A stretch of 35,021 nt of DNA from a bacterium. GTDB lineage: Bacteria; Bacillota; Limnochordia; DTU080; RSA5. How positions within the stretch are numbered: the stretch's first letter is position 1; every line of letters begins with the position of its first letter. Shown in pieces: positions 15,275 through 22,870 of the stretch. A program made the position numbers and the translations under genes. The notes beneath the pieces were generated by a model that worked only from the letters and a program-made list of their open reading frames with translations, was not told the origin of the DNA and ran no database searches. The DNA is taken from positions 1 through 35,021 of the forward strand of contig PKEU01000089.1 of the NCBI GenBank assembly GCA_002919195.1. The letters are read 5' to 3'.

Positions 15275-16039
15275 TCAACTCTCCCACAGGCGGCGCAGGC
15301 GCTCCCGGATCCGCTTTTCGAGCCTTGAGATGTGCGCCTGCGAACACCCCAGCGCCTCGGCGATCTCCGTTTGGGAACGCTGATAAACATAGCGCGCGAT
15401 CACAAACTCGCGTTCATCCTCGTTCAGCCTCTCCAAGACTTGGCGCAAAGCGATGCGCTCCACGTCACCGGGCGCGTCTTCATCCCGGTGAAGCCGGTCC
15501 TTGAGGGAAAGGCCTTGCCCTTCGTCGTCTTCAAAGGCCTCATCGAGGCTCGTCACAGGAGAAACAGCGTCGAGCGCCGCGACCACTTCCTCCCGGGTCG
15601 CTCCGATGTGGGCCGCCACCTCCTCAGGCGTTGGCGACCGTCCCAGCTGCTGTGTCAAAAGTTCCCGGGCTTCGGTCACCTGGCTCGCCATGCTCCTTAA
15701 CGAGCGGCTCACTTTGATGGGTTGATCCTCTCGCAGGAAACGTTGGATCTCCCCCGTGATCAACGGCACCGCGTAGGTGGAGAACGCAACGTCATACTCC
15801 AAATCAAACCTCTCGATGGCGCGCATGAGGCCGATGCAACCTGCTTGAAAGAGGTCGTCCAGCTCGCGCCCGCGCCCAGTGAAACGGCGGGCGACGCTCA
15901 TCACAAGTCGCAGGTTGGCCTCGACCAGCCGTTCTCTGGCCTCGGCGTCGCCCGACTGGGCCAGTTGGATGAGTTCTCTCACCTCTTGCACGCCCAAACG
16001 GGGTGTCTCAGGTAAGGAGAAATGGGGCAGCGTTTCCAT
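15275..16039 (-). CDS. sigF: RNA polymerase sporulation sigma factor SigF
   Basis: Sigma-F directs the first forespore-specific transcription. The 254-residue protein has sigma-70 region 2 (LVMSVARRF, DDLFQAGCIGLMRAIERFD, AFSTYAVPLITGEIQRFLRE), region 3 (RSPTPEEVAAHIGATREEVV) and a region 4 helix-turn-helix (QTEIAEALGCSQAHISRLEK). Sigma-F and sigma-G are similar; position directly after spoIIAA and spoIIAB identifies SigF. The start is ATG 16039 behind AAAGGGGGG. Its gap of 77 bases from spoIIAB is wider than in Bacillus and contains a small hairpin (16096-16110). SpoIIAB would hold the protein inactive until SpoIIAA is dephosphorylated. Confidence 0.96.
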   Translation of the reverse strand: METLPHFSLPETPRLGVQEVRELIQLAQSGDAEARERLVEANLRLVMSVARRFTGRGRELDDLFQAGCIGLMRAIERFDLEYDVAFSTYAVPLITGEIQRFLREDQPIKVSRSLRSMASQVTEARELLTQQLGRSPTPEEVAAHIGATREEVVAALDAVSPVTSLDEAFEDDEGQGLSLKDRLHRDEDAPGDVERIALRQVLERLNEDEREFVIARYVYQRSQTEIAEALGCSQAHISRLEKRIRERLRRLWES

Positions 16040-16095
16040 GGCGCCCCCCTTTCCAACTCCGGTGTGGGCCGTGTGGCAGAAGGCTGCGCCCTGCG

Positions 16096-16110
16096 AGCGG
16101 CTATGCCGCT
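16096..16110 (-). other. Small hairpin between spoIIAB and sigF
   Basis: AGCGGC and GCCGCT (16096-16101 and 16105-16110) form a perfect 6-bp stem with a 3-base loop just after the spoIIAB stop codon region. There is no U tract, so it is not a classical terminator. It might modulate sigF expression or be incidental. Confidence 0.35.
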
Positions 16111-16116
16111 TGCGCG

Positions 16117-16578
16117 CTAGAGAAGGCGCGACGACGCGGCCTCGTGCTGCTTGGCCTGCGAGGGCTTTTTCGCCATGCGGACGCGAGTGCCGTGGCCCAC
16201 CTGCGTCTCGATCTCAAACTCGTCCATAAACTCGCTGATAAAGTAGAGCCCGAGCCCCAAGTGCTCTTCGGGCGCCGTTGTGTTTGATGGTTGTTTGGCC
16301 CAATCGACGTCGGCGATCCCCGCCCCCTGGTCTTCGATGACCACAACGAGCTTATCGCCTTCGACGGCCAGGTGCATGCGGATAAGCCCGGGGCCGCCCG
16401 GGTACGCGTGGACGACAGCGTTGGAGACCGCCTCGGAGACGCACATCCTGATGTCGTCGATTTCATCCAGCGTAAAGTCAAGCCGGGACGCGTAGATCGC
16501 CGTCGCATTGCGCGCGAACCCAACGTTCTCCGGAAGGCTGGGAAATTCCAAGGTAACGTAATCCTGGACACTCGACAT
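16117..16578 (-). CDS. spoIIAB: Anti-sigma-F factor / serine kinase SpoIIAB
   Basis: GHKL-fold protein that binds sigma-F and also phosphorylates SpoIIAA using ATP. In 153 residues the Bergerat ATP site is clear: N box SEAVSNAVVHAY (48-59), G1 box EDQGAGI (82-88) and G2 box GLGLYFISEFMD (108-119). The ATG start (16578) has AAGG 8 bases ahead. The gene lies 18 bases after spoIIAA. A C-terminal tail of about 15 residues (SQAKQHEAASSRLL) extends past the usual end and looks unstructured. Confidence 0.95.
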   Translation of the reverse strand: MSSVQDYVTLEFPSLPENVGFARNATAIYASRLDFTLDEIDDIRMCVSEAVSNAVVHAYPGGPGLIRMHLAVEGDKLVVVIEDQGAGIADVDWAKQPSNTTAPEEHLGLGLYFISEFMDEFEIETQVGHGTRVRMAKKPSQAKQHEAASSRLL

Positions 16579-16596
16579 ACCAGTCGCCTTCCTCCT

Positions 16597-16935
16597 TCAG
16601 AGGCCCGCGAGGGCTTGACCCTCGGAGTCGTGGACGGAGATGAGTTTGAGCACACCCGACATGGCAAACACCCTCTGCACCGGGAGCTGCAGGCCGACGA
16701 CGGCGAGCCGCCCTCCTCTCGCGGAGACCTCCTTGAGGCGCCCCAAGATGGCGCCCACCCCCGAACTGTCGATGAAGGTCACATCATGCATGAGCAAGAC
16801 CAGGTTTTTCAAGCGCTGACGCTCTTGGAAAGCTGCGGTGACCGCCTCGCGAAAGGCGGCGGCGCTGTGGAGATCCAGCTCGCCGTCGAGGCGGACGATG
16901 AGCGTCTCTCCCAAGACTTTCAAAGACGCGCCCAA
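16597..16935 (-). CDS. spoIIAA: Anti-sigma-F factor antagonist SpoIIAA
   Basis: STAS-domain protein that, when dephosphorylated, displaces SpoIIAB from sigma-F. The regulated serine is S57 in FIDSSGVGAILG, matching Ser58 of Bacillus. The frame is open to ATG 17004, but that codon lies within the loop of the dacF terminator and has no ribosome site. GGGGAGG (16944-16950) stands 8 bases before TTG 16935-16933, and starting there gives 112 residues that line up with the N terminus of Bacillus SpoIIAA (117 residues). I therefore use TTG. It is the first gene of spoIIAA-spoIIAB-sigF; a sigma-H-like promoter may overlap the terminator just upstream. Confidence 0.93.
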   Translation of the reverse strand: MGASLKVLGETLIVRLDGELDLHSAAAFREAVTAAFQERQRLKNLVLLMHDVTFIDSSGVGAILGRLKEVSARGGRLAVVGLQLPVQRVFAMSGVLKLISVHDSEGQALAGL

Positions 16936-16966
16936 GCGGGTTTCCTCCCCTCCTCCGGCCCTCGCG

Positions 16967-17021
16967 AAACAAAAAGACCCGGGCCGCAGGCTTAAGGTAG
17001 CCATACGTTCCAGCCCGGGTC
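16967..17021 (-). terminator. Rho-independent terminator after dacF
   Basis: GACCCGGGC (17021-17013) pairs perfectly with GCCCGGGTC (16984-16976), with a small GGCT/AGCC stem inside the loop, and is followed by TTTTTGTTT (16975-16967). A second small hairpin, CTGCAG-TTTTTT-CTGCAG (17047-17030), sits between it and the dacF stop. It separates dacF from the spoIIA genes. Confidence 0.8.
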
Positions 17022-17033
17022 AGGGATTCCTGC
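17005..17033 (-). promoter_or_regulatory. Possible sigma-H-type promoter for spoIIAA-spoIIAB-sigF
   Basis: Minus-strand GCAGGAATC (17033-17025) matches 8 of 9 positions of the sigma-H -35 consensus (RnAGGAWWT). CTGGAACGT (17013-17005), with a GAA core, is a weak -10 at an 11-base spacing, slightly short. It overlaps the dacF terminator. spoIIA is transcribed by sigma-H in Bacillus, which makes the position meaningful. Confidence 0.3.
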
Positions 17034-17052
17034 AGAAAAAACTGCAGAGTTT

Positions 17053-18240
17053 TTAGGGAACACGCACGATGTTGAGGAAATACCGCCCGATGAGCGCAAA
17101 GACCGACGCTTTTTCCACCGTCGTCTCGGCGACCAGCGGCACCCGGCCTCGTTCCTCACCGTCGAGCCGCACGATGAGATGGCCCATGACCTCTCCTTCA
17201 AAAATGGGAGCCACGGGCCTGCGGGTCAGGACGATCTCCGTCTCAGGCTCAGCCGTCGACTCCCGGGGCATCGAGACCGGTAGATCCGCTCCCGCCACCA
17301 AGCGCAGGGAGGGCTCTTTCCCCTTAATGGTCTCCACCTCGGTGATCACGTCTCCCTCTTTGGCCACGACCACGGCCTTGAGGCGGCTAAACCCGTAGTC
17401 CAGGAGCCGGCGGATATCGGCATCCCGTTCGGCGCTCGTCCGGGCGCCCAGCGTGACAGCAATGAGGCGCAGGCCGTCCCGTTCGGCCGTCGCGGCCAGG
17501 CAGTACCCGGCCTCGCTGGTCATCCCCGTCTTGATGCCGTCCATTCCCGGGTAGCTCCTCATCATGCGGTTGTACGACCAGAGGACAGGCTTTTGCAAGG
17601 TCTCAGGCCGCATGACGACCGGCCCCCAGGTCGAGGTGTATTCGAGAAATCCCGGCAGAGAAATGGCATATCGAGACATCAGCGCGATATCGTAGGCGCT
17701 GGAGACGTGGGGACCGCTCTTACCGACTGTCCGGGGCGGCAGTCCCGAGGGGTTGGCAAATTGGGTGTTTTGCATCCCCAGCTCCTTGGCCTTTTCGTTC
17801 ATCATGTCTACAAAGGCCTGCTCCGTCCCGCCGATGTGCTCGGCTACCGCGACCGCAGCGTCGTTGGCCGAACCGACCGCGATGGCGTACAACATCTCTT
17901 CGAGGGGCATCCGTTCTCCAGGCTCAAGCCAGATCTGAGTGCCCCCCATGCTCGCGGCATATTCGCTCGTCACGACCAGGTCATCGAGCGACGCCCGGCC
18001 CTCCTGCACCGCCTCCAGAGCCAAGAGGAGCGTCATCACTTTGGTGACGCTGGCGGGAGGAAGCGGGGTGTGCTCGTTGTGGGCGTAGAGAATTTCGCCC
18101 GTGTGATAGTCCATCAACACCGCCGCTTTGGAATGCAGCGCAATCTCCTGAGCGCCGGTGGATCGTGAGGCCCCAAACAGCGTCGTGAGGGCGAAGAGCC
18201 ACACGAAGATCTTGGTGCAGCGATCGCTGGAGCGATTCAC
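17053..18240 (-). CDS. dacF: D-alanyl-D-alanine carboxypeptidase DacF
   Basis: Penicillin-binding protein 5-type enzyme that trims the terminal D-Ala from peptidoglycan stem peptides and in sporulation helps control spore cortex cross-linking. The 395-residue precursor has a signal peptide (about 1-30) and the three catalytic motifs: SVTK (64-67), SAN (124-126) and KTG (237-239). The C-terminal beta domain (about 290-370) and a hydrophobic amphipathic tail (FALIGRYFLNIVRV) for membrane attachment follow. The GTG start (18240) has GGGAGG 10 bases ahead. It lies between pdp and spoIIAA, the conserved Bacillus position, and ends in its own terminator. Confidence 0.95.
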   Translation of the reverse strand: MNRSSDRCTKIFVWLFALTTLFGASRSTGAQEIALHSKAAVLMDYHTGEILYAHNEHTPLPPASVTKVMTLLLALEAVQEGRASLDDLVVTSEYAASMGGTQIWLEPGERMPLEEMLYAIAVGSANDAAVAVAEHIGGTEQAFVDMMNEKAKELGMQNTQFANPSGLPPRTVGKSGPHVSSAYDIALMSRYAISLPGFLEYTSTWGPVVMRPETLQKPVLWSYNRMMRSYPGMDGIKTGMTSEAGYCLAATAERDGLRLIAVTLGARTSAERDADIRRLLDYGFSRLKAVVVAKEGDVITEVETIKGKEPSLRLVAGADLPVSMPRESTAEPETEIVLTRRPVAPIFEGEVMGHLIVRLDGEERGRVPLVAETTVEKASVFALIGRYFLNIVRVP

Positions 18241-18320
18241 GGGATTTCAGCCTCCCACGGGGCGCCCGCAAGCCCCCCGTCCTTGCCTGTCTATCAAGAG
18301 CCTATTCCAAGAAGCGGAAA

Positions 18321-18326
18321 ATTATA
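18321..18326 (-). promoter_or_regulatory. Candidate promoter -10 for dacF
   Basis: A perfect TATAAT (18326-18321, minus strand) is preceded by TTG. The -35 at 17 bases (TCGAAG) is poor and lies in the end of pdp. Transcription would begin near 18314, giving a leader of about 73 bases. A sporulation sigma factor could also be involved. Confidence 0.4.
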
Positions 18327-18338
18327 CAAGTCGTGTGA

Positions 18339-19646
18339 TCACGCTTCGAGGCGCGCCAGCAGGAGCTCGGGCGCCTCCGCCGCTTGAGCGCTGATCCGAA
18401 AAGCCTTTTGGATCGCCCGGGCCGTAGTGTCCGCGTCGCGAGGAGATGAGGCATGCACGACGGCCAGGCGCTCTCCCCGCTCGACGGAGTCACCGGTCTT
18501 TTTTTCGAGGACGATCCCCACGCTGAGATCGATGGGGTCGTCTTTCTTTTTGCGACCCGCTCCCAGATTCATCGTCGCAAGCCCGATGACAAGGCCGTCG
18601 ATTTCAGCGACCCAACCGCTTGCGTCCGACACGACGTCGAGCTTGACCGGGGCGGTTAGGAGCCGGGTTGGATCGTCCACCACGCGCGGATCGCCCCCTT
18701 GCGCCGCGACGATCTCCTTCATCTTGGCCAGCCCCGCGCCGCTGTCGAGCGCCTCTTGAATGAGCCTGGCTCCTTCATTAGGGTCCTTGGCCACCCGGCC
18801 AAGGTAAAGCATCTCTCCTCCCAGCGTCCTGAGGAGCCTGACCAGATCATCAGGTCCCCTGCCCTGCAAGGCTTCAATGGCTTCCGCCACCTCCACCGCG
18901 TTGCCGACGGCACGCCCGAGGGGTTGATCCATCGCGGTCACCCAGGCGACGGCTCGACGCCCTGCCCGCGCCGCGATCCTGATCATCGTTTCGGCAAGCA
19001 CCCGGGCCTGGCCGGCGTCCTTCATAAAGGCGGCCTTGCCCGCCTTGACGTCCAAGACGAAGGCGTCGGCGCCCGCAGCGATCTTTTTCGACATGACGCT
19101 CGACGCGATCAGGGGAAGGCTCTCGACGGTTCCCGTCACGTCCCGCAGCGCGTAAAGCGCCTTATCTGCCGGCGTAAGATCCAGGCTCTGCCCGGCGATG
19201 ACAGCCCCGGTCCGCTCCAGCGTTTCCATAAACTCATCGAGCGAAAGCTCGGTCCGAAAACCGGGGATCGCCTCGAGCTTGTCCAGGGTCCCGCCCGTGT
19301 GGCCCAAAGCCCGGCCCGACATCTTCGCAACAGGAAGGCCGCACGCCGCGACCAAAGGGACGAGGGCCAGCGTGGTCTTATCGCCCACGCCCCCCGTCGA
19401 ATGTTTGTCTACCTTGACGCCGGGAATCCGTCTCAGGTCCACCTTAGCTCCCGAATCCACCATCGCCAAAGTGAGCTCCGCCGTCTCTTCGTCGCTCATC
19501 CCCTGGTAGTAGACGGCCATCAAAAACGCGGCCATTTGATAATCCGCGACCTCGCCGCGGGTGTAGCCCTCGACCAAAAAGCGAATCTCTTCCCGCGTGA
19601 GATGGCCGCCATCGCGCTTTTTGATGATCAGGTCGACGGCTCGCAC
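18339..19646 (-). CDS. pdp: Pyrimidine-nucleoside phosphorylase
   Basis: Cleaves uridine, thymidine or deoxyuridine with phosphate into base and (deoxy)ribose-1-phosphate. The 435-residue protein has the phosphate-binding [14 protein letters not shown] (about 80-93) and the family signature [20 protein letters not shown] (about 109-128). The C-terminal glycine- and lysine-rich segment [14 protein letters not shown] is typical. The GTG start (19646) has GGGAGG 9 bases ahead and overlaps the 3' end of deoB by 19 bases, so they are co-translated. DeoB converts its pentose product to the 5-phosphate form. Discrimination between pyrimidine-nucleoside phosphorylase (Bacillota type) and thymidine phosphorylase (deoA) rests on lineage and is not certain. 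Confidence 0.93.
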   Translation of the reverse strand: MRAVDLIIKKRDGGHLTREEIRFLVEGYTRGEVADYQMAAFLMAVYYQGMSDEETAELTLAMVDSGAKVDLRRIPGVKVDKHSTGGVGDKTTLALVPLVAACGLPVAKMSGRALGHTGGTLDKLEAIPGFRTELSLDEFMETLERTGAVIAGQSLDLTPADKALYALRDVTGTVESLPLIASSVMSKKIAAGADAFVLDVKAGKAAFMKDAGQARVLAETMIRIAARAGRRAVAWVTAMDQPLGRAVGNAVEVAEAIEALQGRGPDDLVRLLRTLGGEMLYLGRVAKDPNEGARLIQEALDSGAGLAKMKEIVAAQGGDPRVVDDPTRLLTAPVKLDVVSDASGWVAEIDGLVIGLATMNLGAGRKKKDDPIDLSVGIVLEKKTGDSVERGERLAVVHASSPRDADTTARAIQKAFRISAQAAEAPELLLARLEA

Positions 19647-20830
19647 GAGCGTGCACCTCCCGCAAGCTCACCCAGAAAGCTTCTTCCGGCTTCTGGAGGC
19701 TCTACCCCAAAAAGCGCTGCGAGCGTGGCTGCCACGTCGGCGAAGCTCTCCCGCTGTCCCAAATGGACAGGACGAACCCCGTGACCAGCGACTAAAAGGG
19801 GTACGATCTCCCGGGAGTGATCGGTGCTCGGCGTCGTCGGATCATTGCCGTGATCGGCGACGATCAAGAGCAGGTCTTTCGGCCGGAGCGTTGCCAAGAT
19901 CTCAGGCAGCCGGGCGTCAAAGGCTTCGAGAGCCTGGGCAAACCCTTGGGCGTTGTTGCGGTGTCCGTACACGGCGTCAAAGTCGACGCAGTTGGCAAAG
20001 ATCAATGCCGGCGCCGCGATCTCCTTCATCGCCTGAATCGTCTTGTCGACCGTGTCCATGTTGTCTTTGGTGGCTGTCCACGTCGTAATGCCGCTGCCTG
20101 CGAAAATATCGTAAATTTTTCCAACAGCATGCACCGCGATGCCTTGGCGCGTCAGCCGATCGAGAATCGTGGGGCGAGGAGGAGGCAGGCTGAAGTCTTT
20201 CCTCCCCGCGGTCCTTTGGAAGGATCCGGGCTCACCGACAAAGGGGCGCGCGATCACCCGGCCGACGGCGTGCTCGCCCTGGAGGATCTCCCGGGCCTGC
20301 TGGCACATGCGGTAAAGCTCTTCCAGCGGAATCACTTCTTCGTGCGCGGCAATCTGAAAGACGCTGTCGGCCGAGGTGTAGACGATGGGCCAACCCGTCT
20401 CCATGTGCTCTTTTCCCAGCTCCTCGATGATCACTGTACCCGAGGCGGGCTTGTTGCCCAGCACTTTACGGCCGATCGCTTTCTCAAACGCTTGGATCAC
20501 GTCGGGAGGAAAACCGTTGGGATAGGTGGGAAAAGCCCGATCCAAGATGATGCCGGCGATCTCCCAGTGGCCCGACGTCGTATCCTTGCCCCGGGAACGC
20601 TCTTGCATGGTCCCATAAGCGCCTTGGGGCTCGGCGACCTTGGGCACACCGGGGATATCGGCCAAGAGGCCGAGGCCGAGCCCGGCCAGATGGGGCAGGT
20701 GCAGGCCGCCTACGCTCCTCGCGGTGTTGACGAGGGTATTGCTCCCCTCGTCGCCGTATTTATGGGCATCGGGAGCCTCGCCGATACCGACACCGTCCAG
20801 GACGATCAAAATCGCTCGATCCCAATCCAT
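19628..20830 (-). CDS. deoB: Phosphopentomutase DeoB
   Basis: Mn-dependent alkaline-phosphatase-superfamily enzyme interconverting (deoxy)ribose-1-phosphate and -5-phosphate in nucleoside salvage. The 400-residue protein starts with [16 protein letters not shown], whose aspartate is a metal ligand. [13 protein letters not shown] carries the phosphorylated threonine. [19 protein letters not shown] carries further metal ligands near the C terminus. The ATG start (20830) has GGAGG 6 bases ahead. It is followed by pdp with overlap. In Bacillus deoB (drm) also sits near dacF-spoIIA and spoIIM, but with punA, fur and xerD, which are absent here. The 126 bases upstream hold no confident promoter. 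Confidence 0.96.
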   Translation of the reverse strand: MDWDRAILIVLDGVGIGEAPDAHKYGDEGSNTLVNTARSVGGLHLPHLAGLGLGLLADIPGVPKVAEPQGAYGTMQERSRGKDTTSGHWEIAGIILDRAFPTYPNGFPPDVIQAFEKAIGRKVLGNKPASGTVIIEELGKEHMETGWPIVYTSADSVFQIAAHEEVIPLEELYRMCQQAREILQGEHAVGRVIARPFVGEPGSFQRTAGRKDFSLPPPRPTILDRLTRQGIAVHAVGKIYDIFAGSGITTWTATKDNMDTVDKTIQAMKEIAAPALIFANCVDFDAVYGHRNNAQGFAQALEAFDARLPEILATLRPKDLLLIVADHGNDPTTPSTDHSREIVPLLVAGHGVRPVHLGQRESFADVAATLAALFGVEPPEAGRSFLGELAGGARSCEPST

Positions 20831-20956
20831 GGAAAGCCTCCAACCGAGAAAATTCGACGCTTTTTACACCCTGCGCCGCGCAACGAGACCAGGCGCCAAT
20901 ATCCGCGACCCAATTCGAGAAAGATCGAGTTCGCCCTGCCGAAAGAGGCGCCAGGA

Positions 20957-21604
20957 TCAAAATTGAAGCCATCGGGCGATGAGCTGCACGAGAATCGGGG
21001 TGACGTGCGCCTGGATCCACGTGCCCGCTGCCACGCTGAGGGCCGCGGCCCCACACAGCGTCGTCGAGGCGAGAAACTGGCTCAAAAGGCTCTCCCGTCG
21101 CCGCCGGCCCATAAGCGCGTTGACGGCGCTGACGGAAAAGGTCACGGCTGCGCCCGAAGCCAGAGCGACACCGAAAAGCGTAAAGAGGTTGTGCGGCGCA
21201 ACGGAGACGAGGCCAAAGAGGATCCCTTTGAGCGACAGCTGATCAAGGAGAAAGCGCAGGGTGAAACCGACCGCAAACCCCCGCAGAAAGACGAGAGCCA
21301 GGGCCAGCGGAGCGCCGATGATGGTCAGACCCAAAAGCCACGGAACGCCGGCTCCCTGGGCCACGCTGGTCAGGATGCCAACATCCCGCGCTCCTAAACT
21401 CCTCTCAGCTGGCAACGCTGCCCCGCGGACATACTGGTCGAGAAAGGCCGAGAGCTCTTGATAATCCTCTTCCTCGAGGGAATTCACCGCGACGGCGCCC
21501 ACAGCCGCGCCCCCGGCCAGCAGTGCGACCACCAAGGCGTAAATGACGGCCCGTTCGCGAAAATACCCGGCCATGTGCTCCATGAGCGCGCTCCGCCACC
21601 GCAT
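20957..21604 (-). CDS. spoIIM: Stage II sporulation protein M (SpoIIM)
   Basis: Membrane protein that with SpoIID and SpoIIP forms the machine dissolving septal peptidoglycan for engulfment. The 215-residue protein has about five hydrophobic segments; the central LRGFAVGFTLRFLLDQLSLKGILFGLVSVAPHNLF region, with a conserved PHNLF, is a SpoIIM hallmark. The frame is open upstream to 21667, but GAGGGGG shortly before ATG 21604 favours the start used here. It follows the endonuclease Q-like gene by 69 bases and precedes deoB. Linkage to the sporulation block matches Bacillus, which supports the call. Confidence 0.92.
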   Translation of the reverse strand: MRWRSALMEHMAGYFRERAVIYALVVALLAGGAAVGAVAVNSLEEEDYQELSAFLDQYVRGAALPAERSLGARDVGILTSVAQGAGVPWLLGLTIIGAPLALALVFLRGFAVGFTLRFLLDQLSLKGILFGLVSVAPHNLFTLFGVALASGAAVTFSVSAVNALMGRRRRESLLSQFLASTTLCGAAALSVAAGTWIQAHVTPILVQLIARWLQF

Positions 21605-21673
21605 CCTGCATCCCCCTCTGCCGCCGGGCGCGTCCTGTGCGCATGTCCAAAGATATGTAACGCCCACGACTCG

Positions 21674-22870
21674 TTATGCCCTTGAGGCGCCCGAACGATC
21701 CAGCAGTACCCTGCCGTACCTTCCTCCGCCGCCTTCTGCCAAGGCGAGCCTCCCTTCCCGCGCGGCGACGATCAATTGCGCGATCCGGAGCGGCACCACT
21801 TCAGCCAGTTGCTCAAGACTTGCCCGGTGAATCACCTGCATTTCGCTGCCAAACGCGGCGATCAGCCGGTCGAGAGTCCGGGCGCCCACGCCGGGGACGT
21901 ACTCCAAGGGCACCTGGTAATAGTAGGGAGGCCGTCCCGAGGGGGTGTACGACGGCGGCCGGTCGGCGATCTCGTCTAACCGGTCAGCCACGCCGGCAAC
22001 GATGTCCTTGCCGCCGCAGCGGGGACAAAGCCGGTCGGGTCGGAGCGGAATGTGCGTCTCACACGCGTTGCAATACGTGCGGTGATACTTGCCAAGCCGC
22101 GGGTCAAGACCGTAGTTGGCCACAATCCCTCCTTCTTGGCCGGTCAGGGCGCGCCGGAGGCTTTCAAAGCTTAAGCTTGACGCCTGGATGCGGTTATACT
22201 CCCGGGCGATCTTGGCGAGGGAGTGCGCGTCAGAGTTGGAAAGGAAGCTGAAACCGTCAAGTTCCCGGATGCGCGAGGCCATCACCGTGTCGCAGCTCAG
22301 CCCCAGCTCAACGGCGGGGATCGCCTCGAGATCTGCTGGCTGAAAGGCCTCGCTCAGGCGGCTCGCGCTGTGGCCGTAGTAACCTTTGTGGGGTGTAAAC
22401 GCATGGGCGGGGACCAAAAACCCGCCGCAAGCCACGCACAATCGGAGCAGCTCTCGGACGTCACAGCGGGCCTTTTGGGAGCTGAGATGGACGTTGGTGA
22501 CGTAGCCCTCCAGCCTGCGGGAAAACTCTGCGGCAGCCTCATGATCGGGAAGGTAAGCGATGAAGTGCGCCTCCCCCTGGGCCACATCGACCCCCACTTC
22601 TACGGCGGGAAAAACGGCAAGCTTGTCCCGGTAGAGGAGACCGCCTCCAGGCTGCAGGCTCATCTCGCCCTTTTCCAAGAGCCCGGCGATGTCGCGCAAC
22701 ACGCCGGGCGACGCACAGTCGACAATGGCCACAGCGTCGATGCCCTTGCGGTAGACGGCTTCGTGCAGGATGTTTTCGAAGGTGAGATTGGCGGAGGCGG
22801 TCACTTTGACAGGAGAGCCGCTTTGCGTGCGGCCGATGTGAACGTGAAGATCCGCGAAGTACTCGATCAT
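21674..22870 (-). CDS. Endonuclease Q-like PHP-domain nuclease
   Basis: Resembles endonuclease Q, which nicks DNA 5' of deaminated bases (uracil, hypoxanthine) and abasic sites, and the Bacillus homologue YqxK. The 398-residue protein begins with a PHP metal-binding domain: DLHVH (7-11), PAHAFTPHKGYYG (around H156) and SNSDAHS (D214, H216). A four-cysteine zinc site (C267, C270, C282, C285) and a helix-hairpin-helix-like segment, LEYVPGVGARTLDRLIAAFG (about 327-346), for DNA contact follow. The ATG overlaps the previous stop as ATGA. Placement with DUF3866 and spoIIM matches the position near spoIIM in other spore formers. DNA deamination repair is a likely role; activity has not been shown for this protein. 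Confidence 0.87.
   Translation of the reverse strand: MIEYFADLHVHIGRTQSGSPVKVTASANLTFENILHEAVYRKGIDAVAIVDCASPGVLRDIAGLLEKGEMSLQPGGGLLYRDKLAVFPAVEVGVDVAQGEAHFIAYLPDHEAAAEFSRRLEGYVTNVHLSSQKARCDVRELLRLCVACGGFLVPAHAFTPHKGYYGHSASRLSEAFQPADLEAIPAVELGLSCDTVMASRIRELDGFSFLSNSDAHSLAKIAREYNRIQASSLSFESLRRALTGQEGGIVANYGLDPRLGKYHRTYCNACETHIPLRPDRLCPRCGGKDIVAGVADRLDEIADRPPSYTPSGRPPYYYQVPLEYVPGVGARTLDRLIAAFGSEMQVIHRASLEQLAEVVPLRIAQLIVAAREGRLALAEGGGGRYGRVLLDRSGASRA

Noticed and set aside
18260-18282. GGGGC/GCCCC hairpin between pdp and dacF as a terminator.
   Set aside because: The stem is only 5 bp and is followed by GTGGGAGG, the dacF ribosome site, rather than a U tract.
19817-21397. A 526-codon open frame on the plus strand.
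   Set aside because: Antisense to deoB and spoIIM, with low-complexity basic sequence and no ribosome site.
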